From NCBI GenBank assembly GCA_039881145.1, contig JAYKKI010000005.1, positions 21,385,501 to 21,449,500 on the forward strand: a DNA stretch of 64,000 nucleotides. The letters are read 5' to 3'. This DNA comes from Druceiella hillmani (Eukaryota > Arthropoda > Insecta > Lepidoptera > Hepialidae). The notes under the pieces are model-generated. The model saw only the letters and a list, made by a program, of their open reading frames with translations. It did no database searches and was not told where the DNA came from. Below, piece after piece: positions 35,501 to 46,899 of the stretch. Position 1 is the first letter of the stretch, and each line of letters opens with the position of its first letter. The translations under genes were made by a program, and so were the position numbers.

Positions 35501-36980
35501 TCGAATTGAGAACCGCGAGAGAAGGGAGTGACTTGTCAAGCAACTGGGTGTGGGCCCACCCCGATCATCCTTTCTGTCATCACACAGGCAAGCATAGCTC
35601 CGGATCCTAAAGTGGTATCCAGGTTTCAGCCATGTTTCCGAGCTGGCAGCTACGGATGGAGAGTACCTAACAGAAGGTGGCGGATATCTACCTTATTAGA
35701 AATAGCGCTACGGCTATTCTACTGTCAGACCCTCGCTACCGTTGGTGGAGCCATTGAAATTTATTAAATTTAGAGATGCAAGTAATGAAGAGGCAACGTT
35801 GGACGGTATTTGGTTGGAAGATATTATAATATTAATTAACGTAATCAAAATAAGTTGAATGATAGACGGAGTAAAAAGATTATTAACTGGCGATTGAGGA
35901 TTAAGCTCACAGCCATTTTCTGGTTGTGGGATTCTGAAGTCTGACCAAACCTGTTATAAGGCTATACAGTCATAGTCCTGAGAGGAAGGTGACGAAAGAC
36001 GAAATGAGGTTTGGAGGGTTTGGAGAAAGAGTCAATGAAAAGGATGGTTCAGCAAGACTAGATGAAAAAGTAACTGAGGCATACGATCTTGTTACAGAAG
36101 GAAATATTTTAGTAGCTTCTATATAAGAAATATCTTTCTCAGACATTTAAAATTTAATTTTTCCTTGTCTTTTAAATTCAGGACAATTTCTGTCCATAGC
36201 ATCATGGTTTCCGATACAAGAGATGCATTTCGCTTTGTCAAAAGTCAAAGGGCAGGTCTTTCCGAGATGGCCTTCACCACATTGGAAGCGACATTCGAAA
36301 GAACAGCATTTCTCGGCTTCATGGCCAAACGATTGGAATACTACAAACAGTGCCCATTCGAGAAACATTAAATTATGGGTTGAATAGTTTATATTGTGAT
36401 ATAAAAGCAGAGTGATTTACAAATCGATTGGCATAATCTGTAGTAGAGAAGTTCACCGAAATCCTGTTTCGTCCAATTTGTTTTACCCCATCCCGAGTTA
36501 TACCATCAATGTGAAATTGTTTTAGGGCGGGGCTGAATTTGATCGCATGAAGCGAGAAGCCGAAATTCGGTTGTAGTTCTTTCCTTTGGACGTGAACGAT
36601 GCGGTACAACGTCGCTAGCAACATACAAGCGGCCTACGATACGATTAGGAGAGATGGATGGTAATGGGGAAGGTAGGGAATGGGGAGGGGAAGAATTATC
36701 TTTTGATGATTTGGGGAAAATTTCAGGGCGAGGAATCTTCCTGGGCACAGAATCCTCAGCTTCTGTGCAAAAAGAATCGGAGTTAGGTTTTGATAAATTT
36801 AACTTATTTTTCTAATTTTCGGAATTTACGTTTCAAATCAGTTTCCTAATGCATGATTGTAATGAAACTAGCCGGGTATGGTGGTTCAATGAAATGATCA
36901 TTATGACAAGACGGGGGTGGGTCCGGGGGTTTTGGGAGAATGTTAGTGTCCATTTGACCCAGAGAAAACACGACCTACGG
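32530..36980 (-). pseudogene. RNase H-bearing LINE (I/LOA/R1-like group), nearly full length, broken
   Basis: Minus-strand order is that of an I-type LINE. ORF1 starts at 36953 (MDTNILPKPPDPPP) and has Gag zinc knuckles at about 36330-36170 (CSFECRFQCGEGHLGKTC, then CISCIGNHDAMDRNC). Endonuclease fragments include LLGDFNAHHPSWG near 35430-35390. The reverse transcriptase at 34563-33679 has RPIAPSPILTKIIERL, QFGFRKAKST, LDLSAAHD, GLPQGTVLSPILFN and QYADNLYLY; the active-site YADD has become YADN. RNase H at 33295-32942 includes VLAWIPGHCGIVGNE. A C-terminal CGCGFGEGDLNH finger lies near 32775. Frameshifts and the YADN change make it inactive. The 3-prime end matches that of the plus-strand copy ending near 42165. 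Confidence 0.85.
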
Positions 36981-37685
36981 TTCGACACAAATATAATATA
37001 AAAGAAAAACTTACTAGAAGAGAAGATCGATTTTGCACAATTTATTCAAAAAGTACAATAAAACTATGTTAATATTTAAAGCAATGAAATGAACAGAATA
37101 CTCTGTAAATTTAATCAAATCGTCAGTAACCAAAACGCCAACACACTTCCTTTGACAGTTCACTCTTATTATTAAATAAAATATATTTATATATAATATT
37201 ATGTTTTTCTTAATTTATATTTGTGCCAGGCATAATTAAAATTTTGTAGAGAAAAATGCTGTTCAAGGTTGTATAGAAATAAAAAGTTTTTTCGCGTTGT
37301 TTTAACAGCTTTGAACAGCATTAAGCGTTAGGATTTATTGCTAAAGTGGAATCAGAATTGGCGAATCAGAAGCTACCTTGAAGAAATTGAATCCGATGAA
37401 TTTTCCAGCAGAATAACTTTTTTATTATTAAAGCTTTGTCTAAAATAATACTTAAAAGCCTAAAGTGAAGCAGAAATATAAAGAAATAAAATGCTAAACT
37501 ATGAATTTGTACTTTTACGCGAGATTACGCATAGTATTCAGAATGAAATAAATTTCGCACTAATGTTACTGAAGCGACATAATATCAATTTAAAAAGACT
37601 TATAGGGCCATAGATACCATAAATAATACTAAGGGAAAAATCAAAATGTAACGAAATGACTTCGCGCTATTTAAGTTCAAAGTCA
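36981..37685. other. Spacer between LINE and gypsy relic
   Basis: May include the LINE 5-prime untranslated region. An inverted pair AATGCTGTTCAA / TTGAACAGCATT lies at about 37256 and 37310. No coding similarity. Confidence 0.4.
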
Positions 37686-37689
37686 GTGA

Positions 37690-40145
37690 GACTACAAAAG
37701 TTAAGATATTGATACCGAAGAAACTTGTTTGAGGCGTCTACTATCAGCAAGTATCATTTGCCATTTAGATGAAATAGGTCTGTGGCTACTACGGCCTATG
37801 ACCGTTCTAGCGTTGGTTCCATTGGAGTGAGTTTCGAATTTCGCATCACTTGTTTTGCATGCTTTCACATAATTTATTATGTCTTCAGTCATGTTAGCCA
37901 AAACAAATTATCTTGTACAAAGTGTAATGTTTCCTAGATACCTTAGTGACTCAGATGGCAGTGCTTTTGCACTAATGACATCATACTGTTTGTTACCTGC
38001 ACTGCATCATCTTTGAAAATCATATCACTATAGACGCTTAGGGCTAGTATTATTTTAGGTTATTACGCACTTTATATATTTTATCACGCCATACTTTTAA
38101 TATTACCTTTTTAAGTTCGATAGTTCTTAACATTTTTCAGTTTCGCTTTTCAGTTCTCCTCTGAGTTACTCGATGGATGCGACTATTGCACTTAACCAAT
38201 TTTCGCAGTAACTTTGTTAAGTGTGTCCACTACATACCTCTCTGTGCCATTTTTATACACTATTTTTGGATTATATGGCAATATCTGGTACATCATTGTC
38301 TGAAGTCTAGGTAACATTTGAATGAGAGGTGTTTTGAATATTGCTTTTAGCGATTTGTGATCAGACTATATTGTTAAGTTCTTATAGTTCTTGCCTCATA
38401 TTTACATGTGGAACTTCTTGCATGCCACTAGAATTGCATTCGCCACCTCTTTTTATGGTTGACCCTATCCTTACTCTATTTTGTTGAACGATTTGGTACA
38501 GAATGCTACGGATTTCTTATTTTTTATGGGAACCCGTAGCATTCTGTGCTATATCGCATGCAGCATGTATCAACATATCATCCATAGAATCTTTTGTTTT
38601 TGGTATGTTAGCAACCAGGGAACTTATAATTTGTTGGAACGCTTCAGACCCTGAGGCCAGGCCAAATGACATCCGTAGGCACAAATACCTTCCAAATGAT
38701 GTACTAAAAGTTAATTAGGTACTCAAAAGTACTTGGGATTACTTTTAGCTGCCAGAAGCCTTTATGTATCCGCTGCCTTATCTTTTCTACTGTATTCAAG
38801 GGTAAAATCTTCTTTTGAGGTTTTTATTTATCTCCGATCCAGTCGACACAAAGTCTTATTTTATTATTTTTCTGTTCTAATTTTGTTTCGAGCAACCATA
38901 TTATCCTTTTTCACTTCATATCTTGTTACGGATGGAATTTTTCTTCCCGGACAGACAGGTAGTTCTGGGTTGATTATTAGGTCGGTGTCATATTGGAATC
39001 TTTTTAAGCACTCTATAACTAAAATATATATTGTCATCTTTTGCTATTATATCCACTCTTTTCACTAGATTTATGTTCACACATGTCGCTTAACCTAGCA
39101 CAGGTGTTATCTGCTCGTTTACCTCTATGTACTTTCTATTATTTACTTTTGTTTTTATGATAGTGTCTGTCTGCATCGCTCGTAACACGAATCTTTTAGT
39201 GAGAAAATGTAGTTAGATATTTTGTTGTAGATCGTTAATTCCTTGTTTTTGTTTAGTCAATCATGTTTTTGTTATTACATTGCATTAACTGCCAGAATCC
39301 AATTTGAAGTTGGCTATTATATTCTGTAGTATGCATCTATCTACTTTATGCTTTATGCATCTATCTATTTCGTTATGTCAATATCCTTTTGTTTAGTGAT
39401 AAAACCATCAATTAATATTCTGTTACAATTCACTCTCATGGGTGAAAGAGTTCACAGCTTTGTTCTTACAACATTTACAATAACGGTTTTCCTTGTTGCA
39501 GATGTGATAGCTTTTTTTGAAGGTAGGGAAAGCTCGGCGACCATGTATGATATCACATCTTCCGCATAAGAACTTGTTATCCTTGTCTTAATTTTTTATA
39601 TTTGTATTTTTCCTGTTCCAGGTCAACGCGTCAACAACAGCTGCCTGCTTCATCGTGTTCACTTGCTTTTTAACCTGTTCTGCTGAATGGCATATGTCAA
39701 TGGACTTTTGAAGTGTGAGGTTATATTCTGCTAGCAACTTTTCTCTGGTGGAGTCCCTTCCGATGCCTACAACTGCTCTATGTCTAATTAGACTGTGTGG
39801 TGGTCCCGTTTTCTCATTTCTTCGATTTATTTCGCAGAAGAAACTCGTCGAAGTTTTGCCCTTCTTTCTGACTGAGGAGATAAAACATTTATCTCTCATA
39901 TATTTTCTTCGTTTGTGGTGTGAAGTATTCGGTGAATCTTGTCTTAACCTCGTCAAGTGTATTCCCTGCATAAGTGAAGTCTTGTTTTTATTTCATGAAT
40001 AGTTAGTGCATGTGGTAAAAGCACAAGGCATTTTTGGATCGTTTTTATTGAAAATATTGGTAATTTTATTTTGAAGCACCCCACACATATGTGAACCTCT
40101 GTTGTTCGTATAACTGAATTGAATAAAATCAAAACCATTCCATTT
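37690..40145 (-). pseudogene. Ty3/gypsy LTR retrotransposon relic (gag-pol)
   Basis: Reads 3-prime to 5-prime on this strand. Gag at about 40000-39600 has a YERYVFYLL block and an open stretch with VVGIGRDSTREKLL and LTLQKSIDICHSAEQ. A protease-like KLDSGS lies near 39300. Reverse transcriptase fragments include GFWQLKVIP near 38755, FGRYLCLRMSFGLASG near 38690-38640 and MDDM near 38575, where family members have YIDD. RNase H-like SDHKSLKAIF is near 38360-38330 and YVVDTLNK near 38240-38215. The integrase zinc-finger start MTEDIINYVKAC is near 37892-37857. Stops are frequent and the integrase is truncated. LTRs were not recognised. Confidence 0.8.
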
Positions 40146-40392
40146 GACCTGGTTTACGCGGACCGCGCACCGTTAAAGCTTATCTTCCCATTTTTGTTTT
40201 AATCTAAGACATATGCACATTTTTGTGTTTATCTCTATATTGTAGTTATATTTTTATTATCTGTAAATGTTTTTTGTATTTTAATTTTTTTATTTTATTT
40301 TACTTCTCATTGCATTTCGCATTTGCTCTGCATTTTGTGTTTTTTTTAAAGAATTAGTAGATTTTGATTTCTAAATAAGAATAATTTACTCA

Positions 40393-40500
40393 GTGTTGTC
40401 TGGCCTTCCTTTCAACTTGATATTGACAAATCTTCTCATAGAGGCCATAAAATAAAAGGAAAAATAATATAGTATCTATGGCACAGAAAAGATACGTAAT
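40393..40500 (-). repeat. Dispersed repeat of about 110 bp, copy 2
   Basis: Inverted relative to 32283-32390. CAGTGTTGTCTGGCC, then CTTGATATTGACAAA, then GCCATAAAATAAAAGG. It lies between the gypsy relic and the truncated LINE. Confidence 0.55.
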
Positions 40501-40519
40501 CTATAGAAAATGGATAATT

Positions 40520-42165
40520 CCACTTGTTTCCATCTCCTTCAACCCGTCAGATATTCTTATCCTCTTCAGTACTAAATTTCTTGGTATGTTCCTGAACTCG
40601 AAACTATCCTGAATACTCACATTGAGCATGTAATTACCCGATACCAGGCTAACATGAATATTCTTCGTGCTATTTCTGGAGTATGGTGGGGCTCTCGCCC
40701 AGCCACTCTAAAACTTATGTATAATTCTTTCATTCGTTGTCATCTGGATTATAACTCATTTTTCCTTGATCTTTTTCCGAAGTTGATGTCACCAAATTAA
40801 TTCGCATTCAGTCTCAAGCTCTGAGGATCGTTGCGGGTGCGTTGAAATCCAGCCTCATAAATGCCCTACAACCAGAGTATGTTCAGCTCCCTCTATCCCT
40901 TTGTCGGCAATACCTAGCTGATAGATTTCCCTTGGAAGCAGAAGTAGGTTTTCCCCCCATTCTATATTTCCAAAACTAACCCCTCTGTCTAGATTTGTTA
41001 ATAATGATCGCTTTTGGCATTCTAAGCCTCATCCTCTCCTTAGGGTCAGTTTCCAAAAAATTAAATCCGTCTCAGACACAATTTATTAAAATTCCTTTTT
41101 GTCCCTTTATAGTTATCCATTTGAATTAGTCAATTCACAGGCCGAATATCAATTTGTGTTTCAGGGTTGGTAAGGAGTTTACTAATGCTTATTCGCTGTT
41201 CAATTCCATCCTAAATAATTTATGGGTAAATTGGATGCAAATATATACAGACGCATCAAAACCCCTAAAAGATGTTTATGCAGGTCTTTTTACTGCCCAA
41301 CTACCTCTCATTTAGCATATTTCGTCTCCCAAAAAGAATGTTCGCTATTCTCTATGTAATGCCGAAGTATTGTAAAAATCTCGACGTATACTTGGCTTAA
41401 AAAGTTTCACAAGCTTTATATCTTCTCCAACTCCTTAAGTTCTCTAAAGTCCCTACTCACTAATTCTTTTTCCGCAAAATTGTAACTTCGTGACTTTTCT
41501 GATCAAGCAGCGTGATTTGGAGAGATCGGGATCGGATATCGTTCTTGTATGTATTCTTAGTAACTGCGGCATAGTCGGTAATGAAATAGTACGCAAAAAT
41601 ACGGTTCGCAGCCGTGAATCGAAACCCATGTTTCACTCGTAATTTTATTGAAGATCTCCTTCCGCTAACTCATTCCTGGATGATTTCTAAATAGCAGAGG
41701 GCACGGGAAAGATCGTCTCAGATCGCAGGTGCGGGATAATTCCAGATCCAATTTTCTATTCTTTTAAAACAGTAGTTTTCAAAATTTATTTTTTCTCGAA
41801 AGGAAATCTCAGTGGTGTCTCGCATACGTTTGGGTCACTGTTCTATTCCCATTCATTTGGCGCAGGTGAGAATCATAGGGTTTCCAGCCTGCGATTGTGG
41901 GTTTGGTGAGGGTGATCTAAATCATTTTATATTTGTATGCTCACCAAATAATAAATGTTTTCTTTCATTTATAAATTATTAAAGCAAAAAATTCGATTAC
42001 CAATTAACATTAGAATTATTCTATCCGTTGTTAACAAAATCATTCTAGACTTAGTTATTCAATATATAAGAAAGAACGACATCAATATATACGACCTTCC
42101 ACATTAATATATATTTTTATAACTGTTTTCATGTTTGTTTGTATGTTTATTTATTATCGATATAT
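40520..42165 (+). pseudogene. 5-prime-truncated LINE, same family as 32530-36980
   Basis: Begins inside the reverse transcriptase C-terminus (TKFLGMFL-like near 40568) and runs through the thumb, RNase H (IYTDASKP near 41246-41270, CGIVGNE near 41566-41586) and the C-terminal finger (CDCGFGEGDLNHF near 41890-41930). It ends in a 3-prime untranslated tail shared with the minus-strand copy. Many frameshifts. 5-prime truncation is normal for LINE insertions. Confidence 0.8.
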
Positions 42166-42169
42166 ATTT

Positions 42170-45100
42170 CCATCGGAGACGATGGTTATCACCTTTTATG
42201 GTCAAGTCCGTCCTCGATGCATAATTATGGCATATTCTCCCCTTCCAGTTTCGAAATATGAATTCCCTGTGATTCAGTGCGTCAAGTGTTGTAGGTTTGG
42301 ACATGTTGCTGAAAAATGTCAATTTTCCGAGCGTTGTTTCAGATGTCGTGGAAATCACGTGATAAGCCAAAATGTGTCTTTTGCAGTGGAAATCATGAAT
42401 CCACTGATAGAGTTTGCCCGGAATTCGAAAGACAAAAGACGATCAAATTTGTAATGTGTGAAAGAGACATATCCTATGTGGAAGCGTCCAAAATGGTTCC
42501 GTCTGCAAGAAAATCATACGGCTCAGTTGCAGCGTAACCCCCCTCCTCCCCAAATTCTTCCTTCTCCAATTTCTTCCCGAAGTTTGTTATTTCCGCCTCT
42601 TCCTACCAACAATTCTCACAAAAAATTGTGACTCGGAAACATCGACCCCACTCTTCGACAAGTCCAACGAGGACTATGGACCACTCGGCTCTAGAACAAG
42701 CCTGAGTAGACTTCCGAATTCCTCAGCCTGAATATGGCTGCGGTCTTAGGCAACAACCTTCAGTTAATACTTCTTCATTTACGAGTATTATTCAATTTCT
42801 ATTGATCACTTTGGTCACAATTCTGAGTTCTTCCAATTAAATTCCGTCCAACGTTGCCTCCTCTATTCTTACCTTCCTTCAACCCCTTATTTCCAATGGC
42901 TCCGCCAGCAGTACCGAGAACATTGCAATAGAATAGTAGTGTTATTTCCAACAAAGCAGAGTTTCGTCACCTCCTTGTCAAGTATTTTCCATTCCTGGTT
43001 GCCAACTCCGAGGTTTGGCCAAAGCCAGGATTTCATTTAAGACCCGGGGGTATGCCTGTCTACGGTATGATAGAGCAGATGGCATGGGCGGATCCGTCTT
43101 ATTACTTGACAAATCCCTTCCCTTCTCCCAGATTTCTCTTGGCTCCCACATTTGTCAATTCAATGTTGTTGCGAAAGTCAAAGATATCACCATCATCTCT
43201 ATATATATCCCCCTTCCAACGTGTCCTGTAGCATTGGAACTACGGGATAATTCAATTCCTGGCCTGTGTATAATTCTAGGAGATTTTAATTCTCATAACC
43301 CGCCTCGGAGTTCCACCCGAAGCAACCCCTAGGGCTCTACTTGGTGGAACTCCAGGACGACTTTGGCCTGCGTTTACTGAATGATGGTTCTCTAATACGA
43401 GTTCCTGTCCCATTTCAAAACCCGAGCCCAGTAGATATCTCCCTTTGATCCTTATCCTTGGCATACTTAGTTTCCTGAAATATTCAATCTGAGTCTTTTG
43501 GGAGCGACCATTTTTCCATTCTGATTTCCTTCCCTCGTTTAAATTTAATTATTAAAAAAATTCCCCTCTTCAAAAATACAACCTAAATTGGGCAGATTGG
43601 GTGGGATTCCGCACTTTCCTCAATGTCGAAGTGGATTCTCTCCCTCCAGTAGACCTGGATAGCATTGACTTGGATAGCTTCCTATGACCAATTTATAATG
43701 ACTATAGACCTGTCCGCTCGAAATTTTATCACACTTAAGAGATTTAACCACCATTACAGTTCCCTCCTCCCCGCCCCTCAATCGCCGCAGAGTTTCCATT
43801 CCTGGCGTGATGGAGACTCTGCGGCGATTGAAGCCCGCAAGAAGGCTGAAGCGATATATAAATCTAATAAGTCGGAAGTAAACTTTCTCTTGTTTTGAAA
43901 GACTCAAGCACATATAAACGAATTCTCCTTAAAAAAATAGGGAAGGCTGGAAGAAATTCTGTCACTCCCTCTCTCCTTCTACTCCCTCTCGTATCGTATG
44001 GTCTAATATAAAACGCTTTCGGTCTGTTTTTCAACCTAATCTTTCCAAATCCGTACACGGGAATTGGGTAGACCAATTTTTAAATAAGCTTGCTTTCCCA
44101 TACGTCCTAAATTTAGTTGAATTACCTTTCAGATATAATTTTACTTGCGCCAGCCATTTTATAGAAGAAAATTTCTCCATTAATGAATTGGATTTCACTT
44201 GGCATCATCTTAAGGATTCCTCCCCTGGTATTGACGGAATGTGATATAATTGTCATGTTTAATGGTGAAAAATACATTACCATCTACCCGTTGATATCTT
44301 CTATCCCTCATCAGTTATATGTTCAAATCAGGTTATATTCCAAGTCATGGAAAACTCAAATAATAATTCCCATTCTCAAACCTCATAAAGATCTCAAATT
44401 TCATCCTACAAATCCATAGCTCTTTTTCATGTTTTAGCGAAGATTACGGAACACCTAATTAAGAATCGATTGGAATGGTTTACAGAATACTGTTCCATTT
44501 TCCAAGCAACTAATTTGGCTTGAGAAGAGCTAAAAGTGCAATGGACAATCTCAGCGTCCTAACCACTGACATCAGACTTGCCTTCTCTCGACAAAAGTTC
44601 CTCGTTGCTGCTTTTTTAGATCTTTCTTCAGCTTACGATAACTCGGGATCCCGATCAAGATTAAAAATTTCCTCCTTAGTTTTATTTTAGAAAGATCTAT
44701 CATTCATAGATCCCCCGGATCCCCTCCCTTAACAAGCACTATATGGAGGGGTTTTCTCCAAAGCTTTGTTTTAAGTCCCTTACTTTTCAATATGTACTCC
44801 TATATGATTCACTTAACAATTAGTCCCTTCTGTCGTGCTTTACAATACGCTGATGATCTGCTTTTCTATTCTTCTGATAAGTCAATAATGGTTCCCGAAA
44901 ATGCTTTGAATTTGGCCCTTTTTAACCTATTCAAATGGGTTGACTCCCGTGATATAGATTTATCCCTTTCCAAAAGCGCTGTGATGGTCTTCTCGAGAAG
45001 GAGAATTACTCCAACTATATATATTTCTTATATTTCCCCTCGATCCCTATTGTTTCCTGTACCAAATTTTTAGGTATGTTTCTAGACTCAAAATTATCCT

Positions 45101-45835
45101 GGAACATTCACATTGAACTTGTCATCTCCCAATGCTAGACAAATATGAATATTCTCCGCTCACTTTCTGGAGTGTGGTGGGGCTCACACTCTACCACATT
45201 AAAGTTAACATATTACGCTCTAGTCCTTAGTCATCAGACTATGGTTCGTTTCTCCTTTATTCCATTTCCAAATTTAATGCCACTACATTGTCGCATTCAG
45301 TCTCAAGCACTGAGGATCATAGCGGGTGCAATCAAATCCAGTCCCATAAATGCACTACAAGTAGAATGTATTGATCCTCTTTTAAACATCCGTCGACAAT
45401 ATCTAGTTGATCGTTATCTACTGAAGGCAGGTTTTCTTCTAATTCCTCTTTTCCAAAACTCATCCTCCTCTTTAGGCTTATTGAGCATGTTCCTTTTTGG
45501 CATTCTAAGATCCGACCTCTTCTTATCGTTAGCTTCTAAAGATTGAAATCTCTCTTTAACCCCGTTTATCAAAATTATTTTCTCCCTTTCCTTTCCCATT
45601 TGACTCGGTATTTCACAAGTCAAATATGAATTTATGTTTTGGAGGTGATAAGGAGTCCAAAAATGCCTTTCAATTCTACTTTGAATTCCTTTTTGGGTGG
45701 ATTGAATGCGAATATATACAGATGCATCAAAAACCCTGAAAGATGGCTATGTCGGAGCGTCATCGCTCATTCGGTATAATTCCACCTTCCTAAGGAATGT
45801 TCGGTGTTCTCCGGGGAATACCATTTGATAGAAAA
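42170..45835 (+). pseudogene. LINE copy, same family, lacking the 5-prime end and RNase H
   Basis: Joined directly to the previous copy. Gag knuckles CVKCCRFGHVAEKC near 42281-42322 and CVFCSGNHESTDRVC near 42375-42420. Endonuclease blocks include ARISFKTRGYACLRYDRADG near 43021-43080 and ILGDFNSHNP near 43273-43302. Reverse transcriptase has LGMEWF-like and KSAMDNL pieces near 44466-44550, FLDLSSAYD near 44611-44637, QYADDLLFY near 44846-44872 (catalytic YADD kept), and LSLSKSAVMVFSRR near 44962-45003. The thumb follows to about 45545. The copy breaks just after IYTDASK near 45720. Dead by stops and deletions. Confidence 0.83.
43779..43830. repeat. 21-bp inverted repeat inside the LINE
   Basis: Arms 43779-43799 and 43810-43830 (CAATCGCCGCAGAGTTTCC and complement) pair with one mismatch over a 10-base loop, between the endonuclease and reverse transcriptase. 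Confidence 0.8.
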
Positions 45836-46409
45836 AACGTAATTGAAAACAATATAATTATTTAAAAACTATCCCAAAAAATAGTCAATATATAAATTAT
45901 TAACGGATATTGGTAATTTTCTTTACTCTTAATTTTACTTGACTCTTTACGATAACCTCAGCGAATTTCGTGATCTTTAACTTATTCGTAAAGTTATATT
46001 CATATATAAAGGATACAACGGAGCACAGTCTGCATTTCGTTGCACCTTGAAAAATTTCGTGGAAATAAAAGAAAAATTTAACAGCAGTTACATTGTGGAA
46101 TTTACTTTCATTTACAAGTATTTAACATACTTATTATATTAACGAGAGCAAAAACTCGTTTCGGGTATAAAAAAATATAATGTCATATTATGAAAAATAA
46201 GTCAACTTTTCATAAGAAATATGATAGTCGAAGCGATATTTAATATAGAAATTCGTGTTTATTTTTGTTTTTATGTTTGTTTGTGTATTGTTTAATTTTA
46301 ATATTTTTTATTTAATTGTACAATTGTAAATTTACCTAATTTTTGTTTTAATATATAGTTTATTTTTTTATTAACAAGCAACAATGACAGATATCCGAAA
46401 TTTGATTTA
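45836..46409. other. Spacer between LINE and 110-bp repeat
   Basis: AT-rich. TATATAAAGG at about 46004 followed by CACAGTCTGC near 46024 looks like a TATA box plus start site, perhaps an LTR promoter. No coding similarity. Confidence 0.35.
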
Positions 46410-46515
46410 ATCAGTGTTGTGTAGCCTTTTTTCCACACTTGACATTGGCAAAGGTTCGCAATGAAGAGAACGGATGCCATATAACGAAAGATAAAAATAA
46501 TATAGTCAGTAATGG
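46410..46515 (-). repeat. Dispersed repeat of about 110 bp, copy 3; likely SNRNP40 upstream region
   Basis: CAGTGTTGTGTAGCC, CACTTGACATTGGCAAA, then GCCATATAACGAAAG, matching the copies at 32283 and 40393. Removing the 4.5-kb element stack at 46532-51048 places this segment roughly 220-330 bases upstream of the SNRNP40 ATG, so it may be part of that promoter. Confidence 0.5.
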
Positions 46516-46899
46516 ATAATATACCATAGATCACAGAATAGAGTACAGAACGGACACTCCCATACTAATACACACCAAAAAAGTGGTCTATGTTTATATA
46601 GATAATTGGACCCTGACTCACCAGGTGGCGCTTTGATTATTACCAAGACCAAAAGATGGCGCTGTCTAGGTAGAATTATCACCCATAGATGGCATTATGA
46701 TAAAACATTGAATTAGAATTTATTAAACAATATATTAAAAAACGTTCTTATTTTCATAAATTTTTATTAAAACTTTAGAGTAACTAAAATTTTACAAAAC
46801 ATATATCAGAGATTTTACAAAACATATATAATTTTACTATTATAGTATTTTAATAGGTAATTATTTCAAAAATATATTTGGATTTCCATTTCAAAAAGC

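Noticed and set aside
39588..39971. Minus-strand 127-codon frame as a host gene
   Set aside because: Its sequence matches the Gag C-terminal region of Ty3/gypsy elements and lies in order with protease, reverse transcriptase and integrase fragments.
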